Assembly (NCBI GenBank): GCA_002342505.1
Contig: DDQB01000085.1
Span: 43,799-61,418, forward strand
DNA from: Acidaminococcaceae bacterium UBA2453
GTDB taxonomy: Bacteria; Bacillota; Negativicutes; Acidaminococcales; Acidaminococcaceae
DNA length: 17,620 bases
Direction of reading: 5' to 3'
The position numbers and the translations under genes were made by a program. How positions within the stretch are numbered: position 1 is the stretch's first letter; the number at the start of each line of letters is the position of its first letter. Below are positions 7,116 through 14,140 of this stretch, in pieces. A model generated the notes under the pieces. That model worked only from the letters and a program-made list of their open reading frames with translations, made no database searches and had not been told where the DNA came from.

Positions 7116-9698
7116 ATGTTCGATTTCTTCAGGAAGAAACGAAATACAATAAAAAAGGAAGAGATTGTGGAAGATATCTTAATGAAGCAGTCTCCTGACC
7201 GACGCCTGTTGCCGCACATGCCCGGCAGGCAGAGAAGCGGAAAAAGCCGTCGTGCCATCAGCGACGATGAGGTAAAGAAATATCCATACCTGAAGTTCTT
7301 TAACGGGGAAGACGCTAACGTACGTTATGAAGTCAGGTATCCCGTTAAAATCTCTGTTGGGAAAAGCGGCACATACTATTCAGGGTATGCGTCTGATATT
7401 TCTATTTCAGGCATGAGGATACATACGTCGGCAGATGCAGCGGAAGAAATCGTGACTCGCGGTACTGTTACTCTTTCCTTTGAGATCCAACCCGGTACGC
7501 TGCCGGAAGGTCTTGAAATGAAAGTGAAAACAGAGGCGCATGCCGCCTGGCCGCCGGCAGAAACCGTATTACAGAAGCTTGCGGATGTGAAAAACGGGAA
7601 ACTGCCTGCTGATACGGAATTCGCCTTTGGCATGCAGTTCGAGCATAATCTGTTGGAGTATTCCAACAAGCACCACGCCCGCTATGAGCTTATGACGGCC
7701 AGTTTTCTTCTGTTTGCCGTATGCCTGGGCGTCATGCTGATGCGAACGGAGAGCATTATTTATTTCAAATTTAATAAGTACCTGTATTTATACAGTATCA
7801 TCGCCAGTACGTTTTTGCTGACGAAGTATGCTTTTGCCTTTTTTTATAAGCCTGTCAGCGCAGATGAAAATTACACGCCTGGCGTAACCATTATTGTTCC
7901 ATGTTTTAATGAAGAGACATGGATCCGTCAGACCATCCTGAACGCGATGGATCAGTATTACCCGCAGGATAAATTAGAGGTTATCGTTGTGGATGACTGT
8001 TCCACCGATCATTCGGCCCAGGTGATAAAGGAAACGATCCAGGACATCATTAACCAGGAAGGCCCTGAAGTGGCGGCACGCATCAGCTATATCCTGCAGC
8101 CGGTCAACAAGGGAAAGCGCGAGGCGATGGCGGTAGGCGCCAAGCATGCGCAGCATGAACTGCTGGTCTTTGTAGATTCTGACAGCTTCTTGAATCCTTA
8201 TGCGGTGATCAATATCGTCCAGCCTTTTAAAGATGAGCAGGTAGGCGGCGTGTCCGGGCGGACGGACGTAGCTAACACCTATACGAATTCGCTGACAAAG
8301 ATGCAGTCTGTTCGGTATTACATTGCATTTCGCGTCATGAAGGCAGCGGAAGGCGTGTTCGATACAGTCAGCTGTTTGTCGGGGCCTCTGGCCTGCTACC
8401 GGAAAGACCTGGTCCTGAAATACTTGGATGAATGGCTGAACCAGAAATTCCTGGGGCAACGGGCCACCTTTGGCGATGACCGAGCTATGACGAACCTGAT
8501 CTTGCGTCATAATCGCACTGATTATCAGGATACGTCCATCTGTTATACAATTGTTCCCAACGATTATGATGTATTCCTGAAACAACAGATGCGCTGGAAA
8601 CGGAGTTGGCTGCGGGAATCGCTTATCGCAGGCAGTTTTATGTGGAAAAAGGAACCCTTTGCGGCCATCAGTTTCTACATGGGTTTGTTGGTTCCCATCA
8701 TTGCGCCGTTTATTGTATGTTATAACCTAATCTATATTCCCATTACTCATCGGGTATTCCCCACTACTTTTATTGTGGGCATGCTCCTGATGGCTTTGCT
8801 CATGAGCGCCTGCCAGGCTCTACTGCGTCGCAGTACAACATGGCTGTATGGAATCTGGTTCTGCCTGTACTATGAACTGATTCTTCTGTGGCAGATGCCG
8901 ATTGCCTGGTTCACCTTCTGGAAATCAACCTGGGGAACCCGTATGACGCCGGCAGATATTGCCGAACAGGAACGGAAGAATAAGAAAGATGAAGAAACTC
9001 CTGTGGAAGTGGCCGGTCAGGCAGAAGCCTTTGCGCATCCGGCAGTAACCCCAATCGTACAGGGGCCGTTAAAGACAGAAGAACTTCCCGAAATTGTGGC
9101 TGTGGTGGAAACTCCTCCTCAATTGGAAATGCAAGCGGTCGTAAAAGCGGAAAATCTGGCGGAAAAAAAGACCGTATTGGTGCAGGAAGTACCGGTTAAG
9201 GAAGAAGCTGCTTTGCGGGAAACGATCCTGCGGCAGGATGTCCAGCCGGTGAAAGTTTTGGAACCGGCAACGGCTGGTTCGGAATCGCCGGAAATCGCAG
9301 ATTCGGACATGCCGATGGAAATGGTTAAAGCAGAAAGAGCCGATGGGCAGGCTGCAGTTTCTAAAGCAATGGAATCTGCAGAAACCGGAAAAACTCAATC
9401 TGTTGAAACGGATAAACTGCTGGAAAACGGAGTTCGGTTGCAGGAGCAGAATGCCGTTATACTTGAGGGTCTTAACCGTCAGGAAATATCTGGCAGTGTT
9501 GTGAATGAAAGAGCCGAACTGATTGCGCTGATTCGTGAAAACCAGCGGCAGGTAGCTGCGTTACATGAACTGATGCAGAGGCAGCTTGAGTTGGAAGAAA
9601 AACGGCTGGAGTTTTACAGAGAACAAATGTCTGCGGAAAACAGGAGCCGCCAAAGAACGTCAAACGCGGAATACGCGCAGGGAGAAGATAAGCCATGA
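7116..9698 (+). CDS. PilZ-domain family 2 glycosyltransferase (processive polysaccharide synthase)
   Basis: An 860-residue inner-membrane enzyme. Residues about 66-177 form an N-terminal PilZ domain with both c-di-GMP signatures: RxxxR (R70, R74) and DxSxxG (D94-G99). Two membrane segments follow (about 193-210 and 221-245). The GT2 catalytic region (255-500) has TIIVPCFNE, VDD (D293, D294), DSD (354-356), the GDDR motif (453-456) carrying the catalytic Asp, and QxxRW (Q490-W494), as in hyaluronan/NodC-type and cellulose-type processive synthases that extrude their product. Further membrane segments lie at about 516-545, 550-570 and 576-600, followed by WGTR. Residues 605-860 are a Glu/Pro-rich tail ending in a probable coiled coil (about 795-840). 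The start is 4 bp after the deacetylase and the stop overlaps the next gene by ATGA. It is probably the polymerase of the operon, switched on by c-di-GMP. The exact sugars are unknown. Confidence 0.9.
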   Translation: MFDFFRKKRNTIKKEEIVEDILMKQSPDRRLLPHMPGRQRSGKSRRAISDDEVKKYPYLKFFNGEDANVRYEVRYPVKISVGKSGTYYSGYASDISISGMRIHTSADAAEEIVTRGTVTLSFEIQPGTLPEGLEMKVKTEAHAAWPPAETVLQKLADVKNGKLPADTEFAFGMQFEHNLLEYSNKHHARYELMTASFLLFAVCLGVMLMRTESIIYFKFNKYLYLYSIIASTFLLTKYAFAFFYKPVSADENYTPGVTIIVPCFNEETWIRQTILNAMDQYYPQDKLEVIVVDDCSTDHSAQVIKETIQDIINQEGPEVAARISYILQPVNKGKREAMAVGAKHAQHELLVFVDSDSFLNPYAVINIVQPFKDEQVGGVSGRTDVANTYTNSLTKMQSVRYYIAFRVMKAAEGVFDTVSCLSGPLACYRKDLVLKYLDEWLNQKFLGQRATFGDDRAMTNLILRHNRTDYQDTSICYTIVPNDYDVFLKQQMRWKRSWLRESLIAGSFMWKKEPFAAISFYMGLLVPIIAPFIVCYNLIYIPITHRVFPTTFIVGMLLMALLMSACQALLRRSTTWLYGIWFCLYYELILLWQMPIAWFTFWKSTWGTRMTPADIAEQERKNKKDEETPVEVAGQAEAFAHPAVTPIVQGPLKTEELPEIVAVVETPPQLEMQAVVKAENLAEKKTVLVQEVPVKEEAALRETILRQDVQPVKVLEPATAGSESPEIADSDMPMEMVKAERADGQAAVSKAMESAETGKTQSVETDKLLENGVRLQEQNAVILEGLNRQEISGSVVNERAELIALIRENQRQVAALHELMQRQLELEEKRLEFYREQMSAENRSRQRTSNAEYAQGEDKP

Positions 9699-11566
9699 CA
9701 TTGGCAGATAAAGAGTTTACGGCCAAAAAGAACAGGGTAAAGAAAATCAGGTCTGTGTTAGAATTCCTGTTTATCATTGTATTGCTCTACATTATCGTTA
9801 ATGCGCTGTTCGTGTTTGAAAAATACAAGCCTTACACGATGAACAATACGGAATTTGGCAGTGACGAAGGCTTTGTCGCGATTTCCTACTTTGGCGTTGA
9901 CCGGACAGGCACCAATGTGCTGATAGGAAGAGACCAGCTGGAACATCATCTGGAAGTGCTGAAGAAAAACGGTTTCGTTACGATAACCGGTAAGGATATC
10001 CAGGAGTATTACAGCCGGGGAAAAGCGCTGCCGAAGCATTCGCTGTTTTTGAATTTCGAAGATGGAAGAAGAGACACGGCCGTTTTTGCGGAAAAAATAC
10101 TGGAAAAGTTTAACTACCATGCAACGATTTCTACTTATGCGGAAAATCTCCGCAACAATGATAATAAGTTTCTTAAACCGCAGGAATTGAAGGACTTTGA
10201 AAAAAATGGCTTCTGGGAAATGGGAAGCAACGGATACCGGCTTTACTATATTAATGTATTTGACCGCTGGCATCACTATCTTGGCAACATGAACCCGTTG
10301 GTCTATTCCCATCTGACCAGTGTCATCGGTCGGAATTATAATCACTACTTAATGGATTACATCCGTGATGAGAAGGACTTTCCTGTAGAAAGCTATCAGG
10401 CCATGGATGACCGGATTACCAACGATTATACGATGCTGCGGGATATTTACACACAGGACATCGGTTATATTCCGGAAGTGTATACGCTGATGCATGCCAA
10501 TACCGGCATGTTTGGTAATAATCCAGAAGTCAGTAGCATTAATGAGAAATGGATACGCAAACTCTTTAAGATGAATTTTAATCGGGAAGGGTATTGCCAT
10601 AATCTTCGGAACAGCAGCATTTATGACCTTACCAGGATGGAACCCCGTTCATACTGGCCGGCTAATCATCTGCTGATGCGTATCAAATACGATGATGTGC
10701 CGGATATTCAGTTTGAACCTGGCGATGTGAAGCAGTATGAGGAGTGGCAGGTTGACGAAGGCGCAGCCGAATTTCGTGATGAAAGCATCGTTCTGACCAC
10801 GTTGCCGGGGCAGAACGGTCTCATGAAACTGAAAAACAGTTCTGATTTTCGCAATTTGCGCCTGACGGCAGACATCAAAGGGAACCTGTTCGGTACCCAG
10901 GCGATCCATCTGCGCTCCGACGCGAATCGGGCCAACCGAATCAGCGTCTTTTTTAAAAACAATCATCTTATTGTGGAAGAAGCATCTGCAGTCAGCACTA
11001 AAAAACTGGCTGATATTGATTTGTTTGAGTTTGATGGCGGCAAATACCATTCTGTAGATGAAGATAAAAAGGAAGTGGCCATCCACGAGCGGGAGATCCT
11101 GAGCCGGTACGCCCAAAACACTGCTTCAGCCAAAAAGCAGCTGAAACTGTTGGAACAGGAAAGGGAACGGAATGCCCTGTCCATTGAAGAAGGCGGCGCA
11201 CCGTACATTCCAACATTGAGTTATCATGCCCGGTCAGACCGGAAGCTGGAGATACGGCTGCTGGATGATAAACTGAATGTGCTGATTGACAATAAGGAAG
11301 CTGTAAAAGACCTGAAGATAACGAGGACGACGGCCGGCTCCTTATTCCTGGAAAGTGTATGGCCGGGATACGGATACAGCCAGACAAATCTTGCGGACGA
11401 TGTGTATGATGGCGTCTTTTCCGGCCTTAAGGTGGAGGGATTGTCTTCTTCCAGCGAAGAGATGCCCGTCCTCTATGACGTGCATTATACTGGAATTGAA
11501 AAATATAAACGTCAGCTGAAGCATCGCTGGGAAAAACTCCTGGACTGGATCCTGGCAAATTTTTAG
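9695..11566 (+). CDS. Membrane-anchored PgaB-like degenerate deacetylase with jelly-roll-like C-terminal domain
   Basis: A 623-residue protein translated from an ATGA overlap with the synthase, with AGGGAG at 9679-9684. Residues 22-40 are a transmembrane anchor, so the bulk is periplasmic. Residues about 57-330 resemble the N-terminal deacetylase of PgaB/IcaB: VAISYFGV near the start, a long lead with LEVLKKNGFVTITGKDI, then SLFLNFEDGRRD (E122, D123 replacing TFDD), NYHATISTY, and EMGSNGYRLYY where an SHTxxH motif is expected. The missing His residues argue against normal zinc catalysis. Residues about 340-580 carry alternating strands (LRLTADIKGNLFG, RISVFFKNNHLIV, KLEIRLLDDKLNVLID, GVFSGLKVEGL), typical of a concanavalin-like or jelly-roll sugar-binding domain, interrupted by a helical charged insert (455-500). 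A polymer-binding or guiding role is inferred; fold assignment is moderate. Confidence 0.6.
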   Translation: MTLADKEFTAKKNRVKKIRSVLEFLFIIVLLYIIVNALFVFEKYKPYTMNNTEFGSDEGFVAISYFGVDRTGTNVLIGRDQLEHHLEVLKKNGFVTITGKDIQEYYSRGKALPKHSLFLNFEDGRRDTAVFAEKILEKFNYHATISTYAENLRNNDNKFLKPQELKDFEKNGFWEMGSNGYRLYYINVFDRWHHYLGNMNPLVYSHLTSVIGRNYNHYLMDYIRDEKDFPVESYQAMDDRITNDYTMLRDIYTQDIGYIPEVYTLMHANTGMFGNNPEVSSINEKWIRKLFKMNFNREGYCHNLRNSSIYDLTRMEPRSYWPANHLLMRIKYDDVPDIQFEPGDVKQYEEWQVDEGAAEFRDESIVLTTLPGQNGLMKLKNSSDFRNLRLTADIKGNLFGTQAIHLRSDANRANRISVFFKNNHLIVEEASAVSTKKLADIDLFEFDGGKYHSVDEDKKEVAIHEREILSRYAQNTASAKKQLKLLEQERERNALSIEEGGAPYIPTLSYHARSDRKLEIRLLDDKLNVLIDNKEAVKDLKITRTTAGSLFLESVWPGYGYSQTNLADDVYDGVFSGLKVEGLSSSSEEMPVLYDVHYTGIEKYKRQLKHRWEKLLDWILANF

Positions 11567-11587
11567 AACAGATGAAGAGGTTTACGA

Positions 11588-12664
11588 ATGAAGCAATTGT
11601 ACAGAAAAAGCGCTTTTGCCATTGTAGTAATGATGATGTTATCTGTTACCGGCTGTCTGCCTGCAGCACTTTCCGTTAATGCGGCCCGGCGGCCCCAGCC
11701 GGTTTTTAACGGTAACGTCTGGGTTACTTACTGGGATTATGACAATGGTATCAGAGAAGCGGTCAAGATACAGACTCAGTTAAATTCTGTCAGCTATTTT
11801 GCTGCGGCCTTTGATAAAAATGCTAATATTATATTGGTGGGGCCTGTCCAGAAATTCAGGGAGCAGAAGTTTAAACGCTATCGCGCCGAAATCAGGAAGT
11901 TCCTCACAGTGGTTAATGATGTTTACAGAGATATTCATAATCCGAACGGGGAAAGCATTGAAAAAGATACGCAGCTGCTGGCGGAGCTGTTTCAGTCAGA
12001 TTCGACCATGCGGGATCATGTTAAAGCTTTAGTAGCGTGCGTTAAAAAGAACCAGTTTGACGGATTGGAAATTGATTATGAAAACATCTGGAAAAATCCT
12101 GCCATAGCAGGAAAGTATGTCAGGTTTTTAGGTTTTCTGGTTGAGGAAACGGACAAAGAGAAGATCCCGTTGCGTGTGATCCTGGAGCCGGGTATTCCCG
12201 TTCGCCAGTACGACCTGCCGGAAGGCCCGGAATATGTTGTCATGTGTTACAATCTGTTTGGTTCGCATACCGCGGATGGCGGGCCGAAAGCTGATTCCGA
12301 TTTTTTGGACAAGATGTTGGCGAAAGTGAGTCAGCTTCCACGGCCTCATTCGGTGGCGCTGGCAACAGGGGGATGCGTATGGATCGAAGGAAAACGGCCG
12401 TTTTTTGTCACAGAGAATGAAGCATTAGCGCTTCAGAAAGAAATGAAAGCTTCGTTGCACAGAGATCCATTCAGCCAGGCCCAATATTTTAATGGAAGAA
12501 ATGCTGAGGGCAAAAATGTGGAGTGTTGGTTTGCCGATGCCAGAACCATCATTGCATGGAAGAGGCAGGCGCTGGATTATGGGGTGGATGGAATTTCCCT
12601 CTGGCGGCTGGGCGGCAATCATAAAATAGAAAAGTACTATCCGGGAATTATGAAAAAGAACTGA
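11588..12664 (+). CDS. GH18-like glycoside hydrolase, lipoprotein
   Basis: A 358-residue last gene of the operon, 21 bp after its neighbour, with GAAGAGG ending at 11580. Residues 1-22 are a lipoprotein signal with lipobox VTGC (Cys23), so the mature protein should be lipid-anchored, in the inner or outer membrane. The rest fits a TIM barrel of glycoside hydrolase family 18: WVTYWDYDNG at strand 1, VSYFAAAF at strand 2, the active-site strand FDGLEIDYENIW (D158, D163, catalytic Glu165; the canonical middle Asp is Glu161), VMCYNL (219-223) and GISLWRLGG near the end. Such enzymes use the substrate's N-acetyl group to cleave beta-linked GlcNAc-type chains. It probably trims or releases polymer, like the lyase or hydrolase found in alginate and PNAG operons. 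A YaaH-like cell-wall hydrolase is the alternative. Confidence 0.8.
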   Translation: MKQLYRKSAFAIVVMMMLSVTGCLPAALSVNAARRPQPVFNGNVWVTYWDYDNGIREAVKIQTQLNSVSYFAAAFDKNANIILVGPVQKFREQKFKRYRAEIRKFLTVVNDVYRDIHNPNGESIEKDTQLLAELFQSDSTMRDHVKALVACVKKNQFDGLEIDYENIWKNPAIAGKYVRFLGFLVEETDKEKIPLRVILEPGIPVRQYDLPEGPEYVVMCYNLFGSHTADGGPKADSDFLDKMLAKVSQLPRPHSVALATGGCVWIEGKRPFFVTENEALALQKEMKASLHRDPFSQAQYFNGRNAEGKNVECWFADARTIIAWKRQALDYGVDGISLWRLGGNHKIEKYYPGIMKKN

Positions 12665-12674
12665 AATCTATGTG

Positions 12675-12709
12675 AAAGATAAGCAGGATCCTCTTGCTTA
12701 TCTTTTTTT
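12675..12709 (+). terminator. Strong rho-independent terminator of the polysaccharide operon
   Basis: AAAGATAAGCA (12675-12685) pairs perfectly with TGCTTATCTTT (12695-12705). The stem can extend inward by three more pairs around a small loop, and seven T follow (12703-12709). It begins 10 bases after the GH18 stop and isolates the operon from the ribosomal promoter downstream. Confidence 0.93.
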
Positions 12710-12775
12710 AATCAAGATTGAAACACTCGGATGCGTGTAAAAAAAGAAGCGCATAAAAACACTGCTTAGCGCAAT

Positions 12776-12824
12776 AAAAAAATATGAAAAAAGTGTTGAC
12801 ACGAATTGTAAAGGATGTTACAAT
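12776..12824 (+). promoter_or_regulatory. Strong promoter of the L7Ae-like/rpsL/rpsG/fusA operon with UP-like A tracts
   Basis: Perfect -35 TTGACA (12796-12801), 17-bp spacer, -10 TACAAT (12819-12824) preceded by TG at 12816-12817 (extended -10). A tracts at 12776-12782 and 12787-12792 sit where an UP element would contact the alpha subunits. Predicted transcript start is near 12831, leaving a leader of about 40 bases. This promoter replaces the read-through from rpoC that serves these genes in many relatives. Confidence 0.9.
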
Positions 12825-12858
12825 ACACAAGTATCACAGGCGAAGTGCGCTTATTTTG

Positions 12859-12866
12859 AAGGAGTG
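12859..12866 (+). promoter_or_regulatory. Ribosome binding site deciding the start of the L7Ae-like gene
   Basis: AAGGAGTG lies six bases before ATG 12873. The in-frame GTG at 12864 is part of this site and so is not the start. Confidence 0.85.
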
Positions 12867-12872
12867 AGTTCC

Positions 12873-13124
12873 ATGAGTCTGGATGCGTTAAAGACGGCTG
12901 AAGCCAAAGTCGTCGGGGTCAAGCAAACAGCGAAAGCCCTTCAGAAGAAGAACGCGTCAACTGTTTTTATTGCTGCGGATGCAGAAGAACGCATAACCGG
13001 TCCCATCAAAACAGAATGTGAAAAGCAGAATGTTTTATGCGTGACGGTGGAGACCATGCAGGCGTTGGGAAAGGCCTGCGGTATCCATGCGGGGGCTTCC
13101 GCTGCGGCGATACTGGCTAACTGA
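12873..13124 (+). CDS. rplGB: Ribosomal L7Ae-like (YbxF-type) K-turn RNA-binding protein
   Basis: An 83-residue small protein of the L7Ae/L30e/Gadd45 family. It matches the Bacillus YbxF type along its length: VVGVKQTAKALQKKN near the start, VFIAADAEERITGPI in the middle, then the conserved end LGKACGIHAGASAAA. This family binds kink-turn RNA; YbxF associates with the ribosome in Bacillus, with a still unclear role. The gene's place directly before rpsL is the conserved Firmicutes order and supports the call. It is the first gene after the strong promoter at 12796-12824, and a small hairpin with a T run separates it from rpsL. The translated length matches its homologues when ATG 12873 is used. 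Confidence 0.92.
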   Translation: MSLDALKTAEAKVVGVKQTAKALQKKNASTVFIAADAEERITGPIKTECEKQNVLCVTVETMQALGKACGIHAGASAAAILAN

Positions 13125-13128
13125 TAGG

Positions 13129-13149
13129 GATCCTGGAAACAGGATTTTT
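13129..13149 (+). terminator. Short intercistronic hairpin with T run, probable attenuator before rpsL
   Basis: ATCCTG (13130-13135) pairs with CAGGAT (13140-13145) around a GAAA tetraloop (GNRA type, very stable), with one more possible G.T pair outside, followed by five T (13145-13149). The stem is only 6-7 bp, so partial termination or a processing site is more likely than full termination, as rpsL has no clear promoter of its own. Confidence 0.6.
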
Positions 13150-13188
13150 ATAAATACTAAATCTCATTGATGGAAAGGAGGTGCCGAT

Positions 13189-13569
13189 ATGCCAACAATT
13201 AATCAGCTGATCCGCAAAGGCAGAGAGGTGCTGAAAACTAAATCTACTGCTCCGGCGTTAAAAGAATGCCCGCAGAAACGCGGTGTATGCACCCGTGTGT
13301 ACACCACCACACCGAAAAAGCCTAACTCTGCGCTGCGTAAGGTTGCTCGTGTACGTTTAACCAATGGCATCGAAGTAACAGCTTATATTCCGGGTATCGG
13401 CCACAATCTGCAGGAACATTCCGTTGTCCTGATTAGAGGCGGCCGTGTAAAGGACCTGCCTGGCGTGCGTTATCATATCATTCGTGGTTCTCTGGATACT
13501 GCCGGTGTTGCGAACCGCAATCAGGGCCGTTCCAAGTACGGTGCAAAACGCGCTAAAGCTAAGAAGTAA
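13189..13569 (+). CDS. rpsL: 30S ribosomal protein S12
   Basis: A 126-residue protein of the decoding centre, close to the usual 124-137. The start at ATG 13189 is preceded by a near-perfect site AAAGGAGGTG (13174-13183). Conserved blocks are complete: MPTINQLIRKGR, CPQKRGVCTRVYTTTPKKPNSALRKVARV, and GGRVKDLPGVRYHIIRG. Lys43 and Lys88, the positions that mutate to streptomycin resistance (K42 and K87 in E. coli mature numbering), are both Lys. No resistance mutation is therefore seen. Asp89, the residue methylthiolated by RimO in some bacteria, is present. It lies 64 bases after the L7Ae-like gene and 63 before rpsG, in the usual order. Confidence 0.98.
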   Translation: MPTINQLIRKGREVLKTKSTAPALKECPQKRGVCTRVYTTTPKKPNSALRKVARVRLTNGIEVTAYIPGIGHNLQEHSVVLIRGGRVKDLPGVRYHIIRGSLDTAGVANRNQGRSKYGAKRAKAKK

Positions 13570-13616
13570 TTGACGCGTGAAGGCCAAAATTAAAAGAGAA
13601 ATTTACGAAATGATAT

Positions 13617-13626
13617 AAAAGGAGTG
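13617..13626 (+). promoter_or_regulatory. Ribosome binding site deciding the start of rpsG
   Basis: AAAAGGAGTG lies six bases before ATG 13633. The in-frame GTG at 13624 is inside this site. Starting at 13633 gives the family's standard N-terminus MPRKG. Confidence 0.88.
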
Positions 13627-13632
13627 AAAAGC

Positions 13633-14103
13633 ATGCCGAGAAAAGGCTCAGTTCCAAAAAGAGACGTACTGCCGGATCCGGTGTACGGTTCTAAACTGTT
13701 AACAAGATTTATTAATAAAGTAATGCTGGACGGTAAGAAAGGCGTTGCTGAACGCATTGTGTATGATGCATTTGACGTTATCCGCTCTAAAACGGGTAAG
13801 GATCCGCTGGAAGTATTTGACACCGCAATGAAAAACGTTATGCCCATCTTGGAAGTACGGGCGCGTCGCGTAGGCGGTGCAAACTACCAGGTTCCTGTAG
13901 AAGTTCGTGCAGACCGCAAAACCACCCTGGGTATCCGCTGGCTGGTAAATTACGCTCGTCTCCGTGGTGAAAGAACCATGTGCGAACGGGTTGCCGGTGA
14001 AATCATGGATGCCGCTAATGGTACCGGTGCTGCAGTTAAGAAGCGCGAAGATACCCACAAAATGGCTGAAGCAAACAAAGCGTTTGCACATTACCGTTGG
14101 TAA
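13633..14103 (+). CDS. rpsG: 30S ribosomal protein S7
   Basis: A 156-residue protein, the family's normal length. S7 binds the 3' major domain of 16S rRNA and starts assembly of the 30S head; it also contacts E-site tRNA. Recognised by MPRKGSVPKRDVLPDPVYGS, KLLTRFINKVMLDGKKG, the beta-hairpin region VRARRVGGANYQVPVEVR and the end KREDTHKMAEANKAFAHYRW. Codons are strongly biased as in other ribosomal genes. It is followed by fusA after 37 bases, with a strong ribosome binding site and no terminator between, so the two are co-transcribed. I see no obvious S7-binding leader in the 63 bases before the gene. Confidence 0.98.
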   Translation: MPRKGSVPKRDVLPDPVYGSKLLTRFINKVMLDGKKGVAERIVYDAFDVIRSKTGKDPLEVFDTAMKNVMPILEVRARRVGGANYQVPVEVRADRKTTLGIRWLVNYARLRGERTMCERVAGEIMDAANGTGAAVKKREDTHKMAEANKAFAHYRW

Positions 14104-14140
14104 TGGCCGGTCCTGTTAATTAGTTGAGGAGGATAAAACA

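Noticed and set aside
775..12872. Mobile element or attachment site carrying the polysaccharide operon into the rpoC-rpsL junction
   Set aside because: I found no transposase, integrase, tRNA, terminal inverted repeats or flanking direct repeats at either junction. The weaker codon bias of these genes fits ordinary expression level and does not prove transfer.
13189..13569. Streptomycin resistance allele of rpsL
   Set aside because: Both diagnostic positions (Lys43 and Lys88 counting Met1) are the sensitive wild-type Lys.
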